A stretch of DNA of 64,000 nucleotides from Maricaulis sp034659015 (GTDB lineage Bacteria; Pseudomonadota; Alphaproteobacteria; Caulobacterales; Maricaulaceae). The notes under the pieces are model-generated. The model had not been told where the DNA came from and did not search any database. It was given only the letters and a program-made list of their open reading frames with translations. Positions 38,837 to 46,054 of this stretch are shown here, one piece after another; within the stretch, counting starts at the first letter, position 1; each line of letters opens with the position of its first letter. The DNA is taken from assembly GCA_034659015.1 (NCBI GenBank), contig JAYEGL010000017.1, forward strand, positions 1-64,000, in the 5' to 3' direction. A program made the translations under genes and the position numbers.

Positions 38837-39160
38837 CATGGAAGCGCGGTAGCGCTATCCGGGACCGACCATTGCCGAGGGCAAGCGCGGCGGTCGATCA
38901 GTCGATCCCGGCTCGGCGCTTTGCGCCGTCCGGGAAAAATCGTGAGTGGATGAGAAGTGGGGACTCACACGCTTTCCACCGGCAAACGCCCATCGCCGCC
39001 GACCGCGCGTCCCTCTCCCTCAAAGACACATTTCTCCCGGAAGCGCATCAGCGCTATCCGGGACCGACCATTGCCTGAAGCGAGCAAGGCGGTCGATCAG
39101 TCGATCCCGGCTCGGCGCTTTGCGCCGTCCGGGAAAAATCGTGTGTGGAGGGGCGGGAAA
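38837..39160. repeat. Two further palindrome units beside the GIY-YIG gene
   Basis: Copies of the array palindrome start at 38837 (left arm truncated) and 39036, 199 bp apart, each followed by the second palindrome (GGCGC-TTT-GCGCC at about 38915-38927 and 39114-39126). The spacer between them differs from the array spacer (for example CACACGCTTTCCACCGGC). The rest of the gap to 39230 contains no gene. Confidence 0.85.
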
Positions 39161-39230
39161 CGTGCTGGCTCCCCGCTTTCGCGGGGACAGGTTATCCCCA
39201 CCCTCCCCCGCCGCGCTTAAACTCACCGCC

Positions 39231-40151
39231 ATGAGCAACACCACACGCAGCCGCGCCGCGCGCGAACGTCTGGAGGAACGGGCCCGGGTGCTCCGGGGCG
39301 AGGGCCTGTCGATGCAGGAAGTCTCCGAACAGGTCGGCGTGCCGGTGCCGACGCTTTACCAGTGGGCGGCGGCGGGCAAGTGGCGGCTGGCGGACCTGGC
39401 CGAGGACGCGCCGCCGCCCGACCGGCCGGCGCGCGGGGACGGCGCGCCCGAAACGACGCCGCCGGAGCCGGTTCCGGCCGATCCCATGGCGGCGGGCCAG
39501 CAGGCCCTGGCGCGTTCGATCGCGGCGATGGAGGCGGGACGGCTGGTGCAGGCGGACCGGGCGGCGCGGCTGGCCGAGCGCTTCTTCGCGCTGGCGGCAT
39601 CGGGTGAAGGCGGGCGCGGCGCGGTGAAGCCGGCCGAGGCGCCGCTGGATCCGGGCGAAAAAACCGATCGCATCATCGACGAATTCCGGGTGTATCGCGA
39701 CCTCTTCCGCGAGCTTTCCGAGGCCCAGCGCAAGGCGATCCATCAGGGCCGGCTGCCGGCCTCGGGCCTGACCTTCAAGGAAGGCCGCGCCGGCGGCGAC
39801 GCGTTCCAGGCGGTGGCGGTCGGCCTCATCCCGGGGCCCGAGGACGAGCCGGCGGCCTGGGAGGCGCTCTACCCGGTTGCCACATTGATGCGGAGCAGTC
39901 TCGTGCGGCAGGTCCTGCTGCCGCCGGGCTGGTACCAGGCGGACGAGCCCGAGCCGCCGGCGCGCTGGCGCGAACTCGTCGACGAGCACCGCGCGGCCGC
40001 CGCCGATCTCTACCGCGAGGTCTGCGAGCAGGCGCGCCGCGAGGGCCGCGAACCGCCACCGCCAGGCGGCCTGATCTATGGCTCTTTCCTGGCGGATCTG
40101 GAGGAAACGGAGGCGTGTGAGGCGGACGGGGAGCCGCAGGAACGCCCATGA
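39231..40151 (+). CDS. HTH-containing protein of unknown function
   Basis: A 306-residue protein. The N-terminus has an HTH of the resolvase/terminase-gpP type (LSMQEVSEQVGVPVPTLYQW followed by AAAGKWRL), then a Pro-rich linker (about 60-85) and a charged, helical remainder with no recognised domain. Codon use matches the GC-rich host, unlike the island upstream. Flanked on both sides by palindromic repeats. It might be a phage-terminase-like remnant adapted by the host, but no other phage genes are present. Confidence 0.6.
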   Translation: MSNTTRSRAARERLEERARVLRGEGLSMQEVSEQVGVPVPTLYQWAAAGKWRLADLAEDAPPPDRPARGDGAPETTPPEPVPADPMAAGQQALARSIAAMEAGRLVQADRAARLAERFFALAASGEGGRGAVKPAEAPLDPGEKTDRIIDEFRVYRDLFRELSEAQRKAIHQGRLPASGLTFKEGRAGGDAFQAVAVGLIPGPEDEPAAWEALYPVATLMRSSLVRQVLLPPGWYQADEPEPPARWRELVDEHRAAAADLYREVCEQARREGREPPPPGGLIYGSFLADLEETEACEADGEPQERP

Positions 40152-40169
40152 CGCCGGACCTCTCGTCCC

Positions 40170-40385
40170 TTGCCACAAAACGCATTTTTCCCGGAAGCGC
40201 GTCAGCGCTATCCGGGATCGACGATGGCCTGAAACGAGCGAGGCGATGGCTCAGTCGATCCCGGCTCGGCGCTGCGCGCCGTCCGGGAAAAGTGGTGTTT
40301 GAGCGAAAACCAGCGAGGCGGCCTCACGGTCGATCCCGGCTCTCGCCCGGCTCGGCGCTTTGCGCCGTCCGGGAAAGGGCGCGTG
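40170..40385. repeat. Array-type palindromic repeat copies
   Basis: The first palindrome starts at 40190 after CACAAAACGCATTTTT, the same spacer end as in the array. Two copies of the second palindrome follow (GGCGC-TGC-GCGCC near 40268 and GGCGC-TTT-GCGCC near 40357). It lies between the HTH gene and the DUF4112 gene, convergent to both. Confidence 0.85.
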
Positions 40386-40421
40386 TTGGATTGGTGGGAA
40401 AACGGCGGCCGGCGCCCGGCG

Positions 40422-40784
40422 CTAGCCCTCGTCCGCCCGCTCCAGCCAGCGCGACAGGAGGCGGGCATTTCTCAGATTGGCCTTGAAGCCCAGGTCGAAC
40501 AGGTCGCCGATCACGGGGATGGCGCCGATCACCAGGTCGAGCCCGGTATTGATCGCCATGCGGATCACCAGGTGCGCCGGCGCGCCCAGCGTCACCGCGC
40601 GGGCGATGATGTAGAGCGCCGGGGCGAACATGGCGATGTCGCCCACGCCCGGCACGAGGCCGATCAGGCTGTCCAGGCCGAAGCGGATGGACGTGCCGGG
40701 GATGGAAAAGCGCGCATCGAGCCAGCGGGCGAGCCGCTCGATCCGCGCCTGTTCCTCGGCCCGGGAGACGGGGCGTTTTGGCAT
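40422..40784 (-). CDS. DUF4112 membrane protein
   Basis: A 120-residue protein with the DUF4112 signature: IPGTSIRFGLDSLIGLVPGVGD and GLDLVIGAIPVIGDLFDLGF, two glycine-rich hydrophobic hairpins that probably enter the membrane, and NLRNARLL at the end. Function unknown. It starts 13 bp after the Pmp3-family stop codon and is probably co-transcribed with that gene. Confidence 0.9.
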   Translation of the reverse strand: MPKRPVSRAEEQARIERLARWLDARFSIPGTSIRFGLDSLIGLVPGVGDIAMFAPALYIIARAVTLGAPAHLVIRMAINTGLDLVIGAIPVIGDLFDLGFKANLRNARLLSRWLERADEG

Positions 40785-40797
40785 GGGCCGTCAGCCT

Positions 40798-40980
40798 CTA
40801 GCGGCGGGCGATAATCCACACCGCATGCACGATGCCCGGGATATAGCCCAGCAGGGTCAGAAGGATGTTGATCCAGAACTGCGCGCCCAGGCCGACCTGC
40901 AGGAAGACGCCCACCGGCGGCAGGATGATGGCCACGATGATGCGGAGGATATCGCCGGATGTGGCGGTCTGTTGCGACAT
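40798..40980 (-). CDS. Pmp3/YqaE-family small membrane protein
   Basis: A 60-residue proteolipid-like protein with two membrane helices: ILRIIVAIILPPVGVFLQVG and INILLTLLGYIPGIVHAVWII. The family is induced by salt or cold stress in many organisms and influences membrane potential. ATG 40980 is the family start; the longer frame has no similarity. Upstream of DUF4112 on the same strand. Confidence 0.93.
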   Translation of the reverse strand: MSQQTATSGDILRIIVAIILPPVGVFLQVGLGAQFWINILLTLLGYIPGIVHAVWIIARR

Positions 40981-41203
40981 GTCGTGCGTCCCTTGTCGTT
41001 TGTTCTGTGCCTTCACAACGTGCGGACGCGACGAAGCGTTCCCGCGCGGCATGCGAGGCGTGTGTCCCAGCAAACTGCGACAATACGGCGAAAATTCGCC
41101 TTAAATCCGGCCGCGCCGCTTATCCGGCGCGCAAGACATCGCTGTTTTCATGGACGACGGATGCACCAGAGGGACCGCCGCACCGGCGGATGAGAGGTGA
41201 GCG

Positions 41204-42175
41204 ATGTCCGATGAGAGCGCGCGCCAGCGCACGGCCCAGGTCGTGGTCTTCGCCTCGCAGAAGGGCGGGTCGGGCAAGACCACCGTGTCGGCCCACATGG
41301 CCGTGGAGGCCGAGCGCTGCGGCGCCGGTCCGGTGGCGCTGATCGACACCGATCCCCAGGGCTCGATGGCGAAATGGTGGAATGCCCGCGCCCTGGAGAC
41401 GCCCGCCTTCGCCCAGGTCTCGGTGCCCGACCTCGCCCGCGACATCGCCTTCCTGGAACGCGCCGGCTACCGGCTGATCGTGATCGACACGCCGCCGGCG
41501 GTCACCTCCACCATCGCCGAAGTGATCACCCATGCCGATCTCGTCGTCGTGCCGACCCGGCCCAGCCCGCACGATCTGCGCGCCGTCGGGCCCACGGTCG
41601 ACATCGTGCAGATGCAGGGCAAGCCGCTGGTCTTCGTCGTCAATTCCGCCACGGCGCGGGCGCGGATCACCGGCGAGACGGCGGTGGCCCTCTCCCAGCA
41701 CGGCACCGTGGCGCCGGTCACCCTGCATCACCGCGTCGATTTCGCCGCCTCGATGATCGACGGGCGCACGGTCGGCGAGGTCAACGAGACCGGCCGCTCG
41801 GCGCAGGAGGTCTCGCATCTGTGGGCCTATTTCGAGGACCGGCTGTTCCGCATGCGCGGCGATGCCATGGCGATGCTGGGCCGGGCGCCGCGCCAGACTT
41901 TCGAGGACGATATCCTCACCCCCGCCCGCGCCGGCATGGCAGGGCTGGAGGACAGCGCGGAGGAGGTGCCGATGGAGGAGCGGCCGGGCTATGCCCTGCC
42001 GCCGCGCTTCGGCACCGGCGCCGGGGCGCCCCGGGGCGAACCGCCCGAGCCCCCGCAACCCTCCAATTCCAACTGGGACGGGGTGGAGCGCCGCCAGGCG
42101 GATACCGGCCCGCCCAAGGGCCAGGGCGAACGCCGGCGCACACACATGCCCTTCGGCCGGCGCCACCTGGCCTGA
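41204..42175 (+). CDS. ParA/MinD-family ATPase
   Basis: A 323-residue deviant Walker ATPase. K20-GGSGKTT27 is the ParA-type P-loop with the signature lysine; LIDTDPQGS and VIDTPPA are the switch motifs. After the ATPase core (to about 215) comes a 100-residue Pro-rich tail with NWDGVERRQ and GERRRTHMPFGRR, likely flexible and possibly DNA- or membrane-binding. It is followed 21 bp later by an RHH-type gene, as in ParA systems that position plasmids or protein clusters. No replication genes are near, so it is a chromosomal orphan ParA. Confidence 0.9.
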   Translation: MSDESARQRTAQVVVFASQKGGSGKTTVSAHMAVEAERCGAGPVALIDTDPQGSMAKWWNARALETPAFAQVSVPDLARDIAFLERAGYRLIVIDTPPAVTSTIAEVITHADLVVVPTRPSPHDLRAVGPTVDIVQMQGKPLVFVVNSATARARITGETAVALSQHGTVAPVTLHHRVDFAASMIDGRTVGEVNETGRSAQEVSHLWAYFEDRLFRMRGDAMAMLGRAPRQTFEDDILTPARAGMAGLEDSAEEVPMEERPGYALPPRFGTGAGAPRGEPPEPPQPSNSNWDGVERRQADTGPPKGQGERRRTHMPFGRRHLA

Positions 42176-42196
42176 GCGACGGGAGGAGATGCCATC

Positions 42197-42676
42197 ATGA
42201 GCAAGTATGCCAGCCTTCACGCCGGACTGCTCGCCCGAAAGGGCGAGGCTGCGCCGGCCATCCCGTCCGGTTTTTCCGCCACCAGCCATGTCGACAGGCC
42301 CCCTGCCCGGACCGTCGCCGGCCCGCCCGAGGACCGTCGCGATGTCGAACAGCGCCGCGACCGCCCGCTCCTGCCGCCCAAACGCGCCGGCGCGGGCGCG
42401 GATGCGGACACGCCGCGCCAGGCCTGCTGCGCGGGTGGCGAACCGCCGGACCTCGCCGCCGATCCCCATGCCGGCATCGCCCGCACGGGCCGGGCCGAAG
42501 TCCGGCTCACGGGCGAACAGAAACGCCGGCTGCGCACGGTCTCGGTCCAGACGGGCCAGTCCCAGCAACGCATTCTCTCCGCCGCCCTGGACGCCTGGCT
42601 CGACGGGTTGTGCGAAGCGGAGATGCGGCATTGCGCCTGCCTGAAGGCCCGCCCGCCGGGGCCGGGATCCCGCTGA
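42197..42676 (+). CDS. Ribbon-helix-helix-like partner of the ParA ATPase
   Basis: A 159-residue protein. The N-terminus is a short basic segment (MSKYASLHAGLLARKGEA) of the sort that stimulates ParA ATPases in partner proteins. A disordered Pro/Arg-rich middle follows, and a C-terminal region (102-138: VRLTGEQKRRLRTVSVQTG, then SQQRILSAALDAWLDGL) looks like a ribbon-helix-helix domain. Three cysteines near the end (HCACLK and CC at 77-78) are notable. Same direction, 21 bp after parA. Cargo could be DNA or a protein assembly. Confidence 0.65.
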   Translation: MSKYASLHAGLLARKGEAAPAIPSGFSATSHVDRPPARTVAGPPEDRRDVEQRRDRPLLPPKRAGAGADADTPRQACCAGGEPPDLAADPHAGIARTGRAEVRLTGEQKRRLRTVSVQTGQSQQRILSAALDAWLDGLCEAEMRHCACLKARPPGPGSR

Positions 42677-42753
42677 AGCATGGCCGCCATGACCGCCAAT
42701 AGCGGGATATTTTACGACAACGTCATATTCTCGGCATGTTTTGCGTTAGAAAC

Positions 42754-42776
42754 CCCGTTTTCCGAGACAAAACGGG
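42754..42776. promoter_or_regulatory. Hairpin or operator upstream of the SpoIIAA-like pair
   Basis: CCCGTTTT-N7-AAAACGGG is an exact 8-bp inverted repeat, ending 14 bp before the start codon of the first SpoIIAA-like gene. Its position covers the ribosome-binding region, so it may be an operator or a translation-blocking hairpin. No T-run follows. Confidence 0.45.
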
Positions 42777-42790
42777 ACGGTTGAGGGGAT

Positions 42791-43189
42791 ATGTCGCATT
42801 CTTATTCGATGGAAGGCTTCGAGCTCCGCATCGAAGGCCCGGTGCTGGAAATGCGCTCCGACGGCGAACGCACGGAGACGAGCAGCCGCGAAGCCGGACG
42901 GGCCTTCGACAGCTTCGTCTCGGACGGCACGGTCCAGGCTGTGATCTTCGACCTGCGCGGTGCGGACTACGCCTTCAGCGACCAGCAGTGGGAAGAGCGG
43001 GCCCATGCATTCGCGCGGCAGTGCCGGGACCTGCCGCTCGCAGTGATCGACCGCGAGGACCAGGCCGGGCGCACCCGGCGGCTGCTGGAGCTGCATTCGG
43101 GCATGGCCGGCCGCAATGCGGGATTCCGCTCGCGCAAACAGGCTCAGGACTGGATTCAGCAATGCATCGACGGTGCGGCAGAGCGCTGA
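42791..43189 (+). CDS. SpoIIAA/STAS-like protein, first tandem paralogue
   Basis: A 132-residue protein with no signal peptide. The order of strands and helices (FELRIEGPVLEMRSDGE, then VQAVIFDLRGADYAFSD, then LAVIDREDQ, then FRSRKQAQDWIQQ) fits the SpoIIAA-like/STAS fold, including the C-terminal helix with an Ala-x-x-Trp ending. The next gene encodes a paralogue that aligns from its first codons. GAGGGG lies near the ATG. Function unknown. Confidence 0.6.
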   Translation: MSHSYSMEGFELRIEGPVLEMRSDGERTETSSREAGRAFDSFVSDGTVQAVIFDLRGADYAFSDQQWEERAHAFARQCRDLPLAVIDREDQAGRTRRLLELHSGMAGRNAGFRSRKQAQDWIQQCIDGAAER

Positions 43190-43220
43190 CAGGATGGTCC
43201 CGGCAGAAGGTGAGAGAATC

Positions 43221-43598
43221 GTGGCCGCCAATTATTCCATGCAGGGCTTCAGCCTGTCGGTTGCCGACGGGATTATCGAGCTCCATTCCGATGGCGAGCT
43301 GGGCAGCGGATCCGAGCAGGCGCCGGCCCGTGCCTTCAGCACGATCGCCGAGCAGATCGATTCCCGTCTCATCCTGAACGATGTGCGAAGCGCGGTCCTG
43401 ACCCTGTCGGAGATGGAATGGGCGGAACGCATGCGCTTTGTGGCGCGCACCTTCCAGGGCTACCGGGTCGCCTATGTGATCCGGCCCGACCAGGCCGAAA
43501 GGGCCGGGGGCTTCGTCGAGGCGCATGCCCGTCTCGGTGATACGGCCGCGTGTTTCAAGTCGAAGGCCAGGGCCAGGGCCTGGCTGAAGGAAGAATAG
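43221..43598 (+). CDS. SpoIIAA/STAS-like protein, second tandem paralogue
   Basis: A 125-residue paralogue of the preceding protein. GTG 43221 is chosen because GAAGGTGAG lies upstream and the product then aligns from residue 1 (NYSMQGFSLSV against SYSMEGFELRI), with SDGE in the same place. ATG 43194 would add nine residues without counterpart. It ends FKSKARARAWLKEE, the same Ala-x-x-Trp helix. It lies 31 bp downstream of its copy, a clear tandem duplication that has diverged. Confidence 0.6.
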   Translation: MAANYSMQGFSLSVADGIIELHSDGELGSGSEQAPARAFSTIAEQIDSRLILNDVRSAVLTLSEMEWAERMRFVARTFQGYRVAYVIRPDQAERAGGFVEAHARLGDTAACFKSKARARAWLKEE

Positions 43599-43628
43599 GC
43601 GCTCCGCACGCCGGCGATCCGCGTCGGC

Positions 43629-44264
43629 CTACTGCACCGGGCCGTCCGCCCCGCCGGCCAGGCGCTCGGCGAGTATGGTCTCCATTTCGCCCAGACGCGC
43701 CTCGGTATCCACCGCTTCCAGCAGTCTCTGGCGATCGAGCGCGCCGAATGGCGCCGACATGGACAGCTGGTCGACCACGGTCACCAGAGGTGCCTCCGCG
43801 ACACTCTCCCAGTCCGCCGCGACGTGTTCGGTCTGGAACCAGGCCTGCAGCATCCGGATCAGCCGGTCGCGATCGCCCGCCACTTCGCGGCGCGGCTTCA
43901 TGTCGCCGCGAAACGGCCCGTAATCGGCACGCGCAACGCGATAGGGCGTCGGCGTGTCGCACTCCTCGGCCAGGACGAAGCGGCTGATCCCGGTCAGGGT
44001 GATCAGATAGCGCCCGTCATCGGTCTCCTCGAAATGATCCAGCCGGCCGGCCGTGCCGACCGCAGCCAGGGCCGGACGTTCCGACGTGCCGCCGGGCCGC
44101 ACCTGGATGATACCGATATGCCCGCCACCGGCCCGCACATCGTCGACCATGTTGAGATAACGCGGCTCGAACACGTTCAGCGGCAGGCGCTCGCCGGGCA
44201 GGAGGATACTTCCGCCCAGCGGGAAGAGCGGCAATTCGGCAGGTAATGTTGTCTCGTCTCGCAT
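43629..44264 (-). CDS. LON peptidase substrate-binding domain protein
   Basis: A 211-residue protein made of the LON N-terminal domain only (PUA-like): LPLFPLGGSILLPGERLPLNVFEPRYLNMV, then GIIQVRP and GRLDHFEETDDGRYLITLTG. It lacks the AAA+ and protease domains of Lon. Such stand-alone proteins are widespread; their role is not established. It ends 30 bp from the convergent SpoIIAA-like gene. Confidence 0.92.
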   Translation of the reverse strand: MRDETTLPAELPLFPLGGSILLPGERLPLNVFEPRYLNMVDDVRAGGGHIGIIQVRPGGTSERPALAAVGTAGRLDHFEETDDGRYLITLTGISRFVLAEECDTPTPYRVARADYGPFRGDMKPRREVAGDRDRLIRMLQAWFQTEHVAADWESVAEAPLVTVVDQLSMSAPFGALDRQRLLEAVDTEARLGEMETILAERLAGGADGPVQ

Positions 44265-44305
44265 ATCTCTGAAATAGGTCGCGAGGCCGCGAACGCCAAC
44301 CCCGG

Positions 44306-44869
44306 CTAGTTTTCGAAAGCCGCGCAGGGCGTGTCCGGAGCCCGGTGGCAGCCGGCCTCGACATAGGGTTTAAGCCGCTCCGCGATGAAGTGCTGCCATA
44401 CGCCGCGCACCACACCGGCCAGCTCGGCATCGACCTCGCCGCTCATATGCAGTTCGACGGTGAAGTCGGTCGCAGCACCGCCGTCGGCCTCTTCAAGCTG
44501 CCAGCTCGAGACGAGATCGACCGCCCGCCCCGACAGACCCAGCGGACCGTGCAGACGCAGTTGGGTCGGCGCATTCACGAAAATCACGCGGGCATGCAGG
44601 CTGCCATTCTCGCTGCCGGCCTCGAAGCGCTCGTAGAAGCGGCCATCGAAGCGCGGCTCGATCACCATCTCGGCCGGGTCGGGCCAGAAGCTGTGATCCC
44701 ACCAACCGGTGATGTCGCCCGTTGCGGCGTCGAAGACCTCGGCGACCGGTGCCTCGATCGGCACGGTAAGCGTCGCCACAAAACCCTGGGGCTGGAAAGC
44801 ATCCACCCCGGAAGGGTCCTGCGCGCCGGCGGCGAGGCCGGCCAATGCGGCCAGGAGCTTGATGACCAT
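44306..44869 (-). CDS. Exported START/SRPBCC-fold protein
   Basis: A 187-residue protein. A short signal peptide (about 1-17, LLAALAGLAAGAQ) leads to an SRPBCC/polyketide cyclase-like domain: VPIEAPVAEVFDAATGDITGWW near the start and TDFTVELHMSGEV later. Ligand unknown. ATG 44869 follows GGGAGA; the GTG just upstream is less likely. Two cysteines at the end (GCHRAPDTPC) may form a disulfide in the periplasm. No clear neighbours in function. Confidence 0.75.
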   Translation of the reverse strand: MVIKLLAALAGLAAGAQDPSGVDAFQPQGFVATLTVPIEAPVAEVFDAATGDITGWWDHSFWPDPAEMVIEPRFDGRFYERFEAGSENGSLHARVIFVNAPTQLRLHGPLGLSGRAVDLVSSWQLEEADGGAATDFTVELHMSGEVDAELAGVVRGVWQHFIAERLKPYVEAGCHRAPDTPCAAFEN

Positions 44870-44904
44870 CACATTCTCCCATGCTTCAGGGGAGACAGGT
44901 TAGC

Positions 44905-45507
44905 TCAAGCGTCCACTTCGTCCCATGAAAAGTGCGTGATCCGTTCAAGGGCGGGGACATCCTCGCCGGGTCCCAGCAACCGCACCTCGCACCGCAGGAG
45001 GCAGCTGCTCTCCTGCGCGCAGACCGGTGTCACCGTCATGATGCCGGACGCCTTCAGACCGTTGCGCCGGGCCGTGGCCGACAGTTTGGCGTGCTGCACG
45101 CGACCGGCGAACGCCCCCTCTCCGACCAGGCGGTCGAGCAGACGATCGACGTCCGGCCCCAGCTTGCCGCGCAGGGGTTTGCCGATATCGGCCGGCGTGA
45201 GAAGCGGAAACAGGCCATAACTGTCATGGCTGAGCAGTTCGACCACAACATCGCCGTCACGCATCGACAGCAGCCCGCAAAGATTGGGACTTTCCACAAC
45301 GCTGGTCCGCATGGCGGCACTCATCCGCTCGCCGGGGGACACCATGAGCCGGTGGCGCAGTTTCGCCTTGATGTGAGGCGGCGGCTGCGACACGCCACGC
45401 TCCCACTGCGAGATACTCGCCTGGCTGACCTCCAGCTGTTGAGCCAATGCGTCCTGCTTCAAATTCTCCAGAAACCGCAACTCTTTAATTTTACGCGCCC
45501 AATCCAT
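44905..45507 (-). CDS. XRE-family HTH transcriptional regulator
   Basis: A 200-residue regulator. The Cro/CI HTH is at 7-60 (LRFLENLKQDALAQQLEVSQ, ASISQWERGVSQPP), followed by a 130-residue C-terminal domain not recognised, with LLSMRDGDVVVELLSHDSYG recalling a sensor-like beta fold. It is transcribed in the direction away from the BLUF/globin operon end, 91 bp downstream of it on the same strand. The AT-rich gap 45508-45598 probably holds its promoter. Confidence 0.85.
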   Translation of the reverse strand: MDWARKIKELRFLENLKQDALAQQLEVSQASISQWERGVSQPPPHIKAKLRHRLMVSPGERMSAAMRTSVVESPNLCGLLSMRDGDVVVELLSHDSYGLFPLLTPADIGKPLRGKLGPDVDRLLDRLVGEGAFAGRVQHAKLSATARRNGLKASGIMTVTPVCAQESSCLLRCEVRLLGPGEDVPALERITHFSWDEVDA

Positions 45508-45598
45508 GCCCGGGAGACCACACTTTTTTTATGATTTTGACAACCGCTACCAAACGCAACGGCCGCACCCGATCCAGCAATATTTTACTATGAGACGG

Positions 45599-46045
45599 TC
45601 AGGGCAGCTCGCGTTCGAGCTGTATACGCTTGAACTCGGATCCGGATTTCAAAAGGCGGTGGGCGTTGTGCACCAGCGTATCAAACGTCGCCGCCTCCGG
45701 TTCGGGTATCCAGGGAACTTCGCGGAGCGCCTTGGGCGCATCGCGCACGACAACGCTCCAGTCGGGGAAGAGCCTTTCCGGGACTTCCTCGAACCCGGTC
45801 AGGACCAGGCCGCCATGGCGGCTGTCATTCTGGATCCGGCAGAAGGTGTTCGACAGCGTGACGCGCGGACCTTCCAGGATCTGCACGAACAGGTTTCCGT
45901 CCACGACGAGAACCCCGCTCAGGCCGCGTTTCGCATTGTTGCGCAGCCCCGCTCCGAGAATGGAGCGGAGGATGCCGTTATTCTCGTCCGGCGTATCGAA
46001 ATACCAGTTCCGGCGGCTGAAGAAGGCCAGTCTGCACAGGAACAT
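45599..46045 (-). CDS. BLUF-domain protein lacking the photoactive tyrosine
   Basis: A 148-residue single-domain BLUF flavoprotein. The flavin-contact residues Asn37 (RNNAKRGLSG) and Gln55 (LFVQILEG) are present, as are the later RHGGLVL and PDWSVVV segments. In the first strand the family has Y-x-S, but here it reads F8-F9-S10 (RLAFFSRR), so the tyrosine needed for the usual photoshift is Phe. GGAGGAG precedes the ATG. It starts 9 bp after the globin-coupled receptor stop codon, so both are made from one message. Confidence 0.85.
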   Translation of the reverse strand: MFLCRLAFFSRRNWYFDTPDENNGILRSILGAGLRNNAKRGLSGVLVVDGNLFVQILEGPRVTLSNTFCRIQNDSRHGGLVLTGFEEVPERLFPDWSVVVRDAPKALREVPWIPEPEAATFDTLVHNAHRLLKSGSEFKRIQLERELP

Positions 46046-46054
46046 CGTCTCCTC

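Noticed and set aside
40981..41203. Promoter or origin between the Pmp3 and ParA genes
   Set aside because: Divergent spacer with no DnaA boxes, iterons or clear dyads that could be supported by eye.
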